From assembly GCA_964403565.1 (NCBI GenBank), contig CAYOFV010000047.1:1-7167 (forward strand): 7,167 nucleotides of DNA. The letters run 5' to 3'. The position numbers and the translations under genes were made by a program. Positions within the stretch are counted from its first letter, which is position 1; each line of letters starts with the position of its first letter. This DNA comes from Thioglobus_B sp964403565 (lineage in GTDB: Bacteria > Pseudomonadota > Gammaproteobacteria > PS1 > Pseudothioglobaceae). The notes under the pieces are model-generated. The model was not told where the DNA came from. It was given only the letters and a program-made list of their open reading frames with translations, and ran no database searches. Positions 6,843-7,167 of this stretch are shown one piece after another.

Positions 6843-6931
6843 CCTGCATCACACATTAATACTATTGGCTTAATATAATATTTTTTTAGTATACTAATAC
6901 ACTATTGAATTTATTAATGATATTAGTCTAG
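6843..6931. promoter_or_regulatory. AT-rich nhaA leader with candidate promoter and palindromes
   Basis: This 89-base gap ends the rnr unit and precedes nhaA. A candidate promoter is TTGGCT (6865-6870) with TATACT (6890-6895), a good -10, although the 19-base spacing is long. A perfect TATAAT also occurs at 6874-6879 but has no good -35. The -10 candidate lies inside a perfect 12-base palindrome, TTAGTATACTAA (6886-6897), which could be a dimeric operator. A separate 7-base inverted repeat, ACTAATA (6893-6899) and TATTAGT (6921-6927), ends four bases before the nhaA ATG. No GC-rich hairpin plus T-run is present; the T-run at 6881-6887 has no convincing stem before it, so an intrinsic terminator for rnr is not supported. 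Confidence 0.4.
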
Positions 6932-7167
6932 ATGAAACTCTACGCCCCTTGGGAAAAGGCCTTTAAAAAAATATCAACACCGTTTGAGCATTTCATTCAT
7001 GCTGAAACAACCACAGGTTTTATCCTGATGATTTCAACAATTTTGGCACTTATTCTTGCCAATACACCACTGACTGAAGCTTACACTCATTTTTTCCATA
7101 CTGATGTTAGTATAACAGTTGGTAGTTGGAGTCTGTCACATACAATTCACCATTGGATTAATGATGG
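6932..7167 (+). CDS. nhaA: Na+/H+ antiporter NhaA, N-terminal part (runs off right edge)
   Basis: NhaA is an inner-membrane antiporter that exports Na+ (or Li+) in exchange for protons and supports pH and salt homeostasis. The visible 78 codons translate to a protein starting MKLYAPWEKAFKKISTPFEH. A first membrane helix follows at about 29-44 (GFILMISTILALILAN, with TGF-ILM before the conserved LANTPL at 42-47). Then come Y51, the VSITVGSWSLSH stretch and HWINDG at 74-79, which matches the highly conserved NhaA signature after helix 1. An in-frame TAG lies directly before the ATG, so this is the earliest possible start. No Shine-Dalgarno is visible. The rest, including the aspartate pair that binds the ion, lies outside the window. 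In E. coli, nhaA is controlled by NhaR; no regulator gene is visible here. Confidence 0.9.
   Translation, partial: MKLYAPWEKAFKKISTPFEHFIHAETTTGFILMISTILALILANTPLTEAYTHFFHTDVSITVGSWSLSHTIHHWIND

Noticed and set aside
6871..6890. Possible intrinsic terminator for rnr (T-run at 6881-6887)
   Set aside because: The sequence before the T-run is AT-rich and forms no stable GC stem, so Rho-independent termination is not supported.

Overview
This is an AT-rich stretch of bacterial chromosome carrying only conserved housekeeping genes. The proteins read as gammaproteobacterial. RNase R starts with the same residue pattern as the E. coli enzyme. HflK begins MAWN. The cluster hflK-hflC-hisZ-purA-rnr resembles the one in Pseudomonas-like gammaproteobacteria and some betaproteobacteria. 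High AT content, tight packing and shortened proteins suggest a small-genome, possibly marine or symbiotic lineage; the SUP05/Thioglobaceae group is one candidate. That placement is an inference from style, not from a search.

Layout: positions 1-284 hold, on the minus strand, the first 94 codons of lptD (outer-membrane LPS translocon), which runs off the left edge. Positions 285-400 are a divergent intergenic region. From 401 to 6842 five plus-strand genes lie almost end to end and look like one transcription unit: hflK and hflC (membrane SPFH complex acting on FtsH), hisZ (regulatory subunit of ATP phosphoribosyltransferase), purA (adenylosuccinate synthetase) and rnr (RNase R). Junctions are a 1-base overlap (hflK/hflC), a 5-base gap (hflC/hisZ), a 32-base gap (hisZ/purA) and an 8-base ATGAGTAA overlap (purA/rnr). 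An 89-base AT-rich gap with promoter-like and palindromic sequence follows. Then nhaA (Na+/H+ antiporter) begins at 6932 and runs off the right edge.

The genes cover quality control of membrane proteins, histidine and purine biosynthesis, RNA decay, envelope biogenesis and ion homeostasis. HisZ and PurA both sit in purine-linked metabolism, since the HisG/HisZ reaction consumes ATP. No mobile element, CRISPR array, RNA gene or defence system is visible, and I found no previously undescribed system. The points worth a second look are modest: a HisZ that ends right after its catalytic-like core, an RNase R without the lysine-rich tail, purA joined directly to rnr without the nsrR seen in E. coli, and the palindromic nhaA leader.
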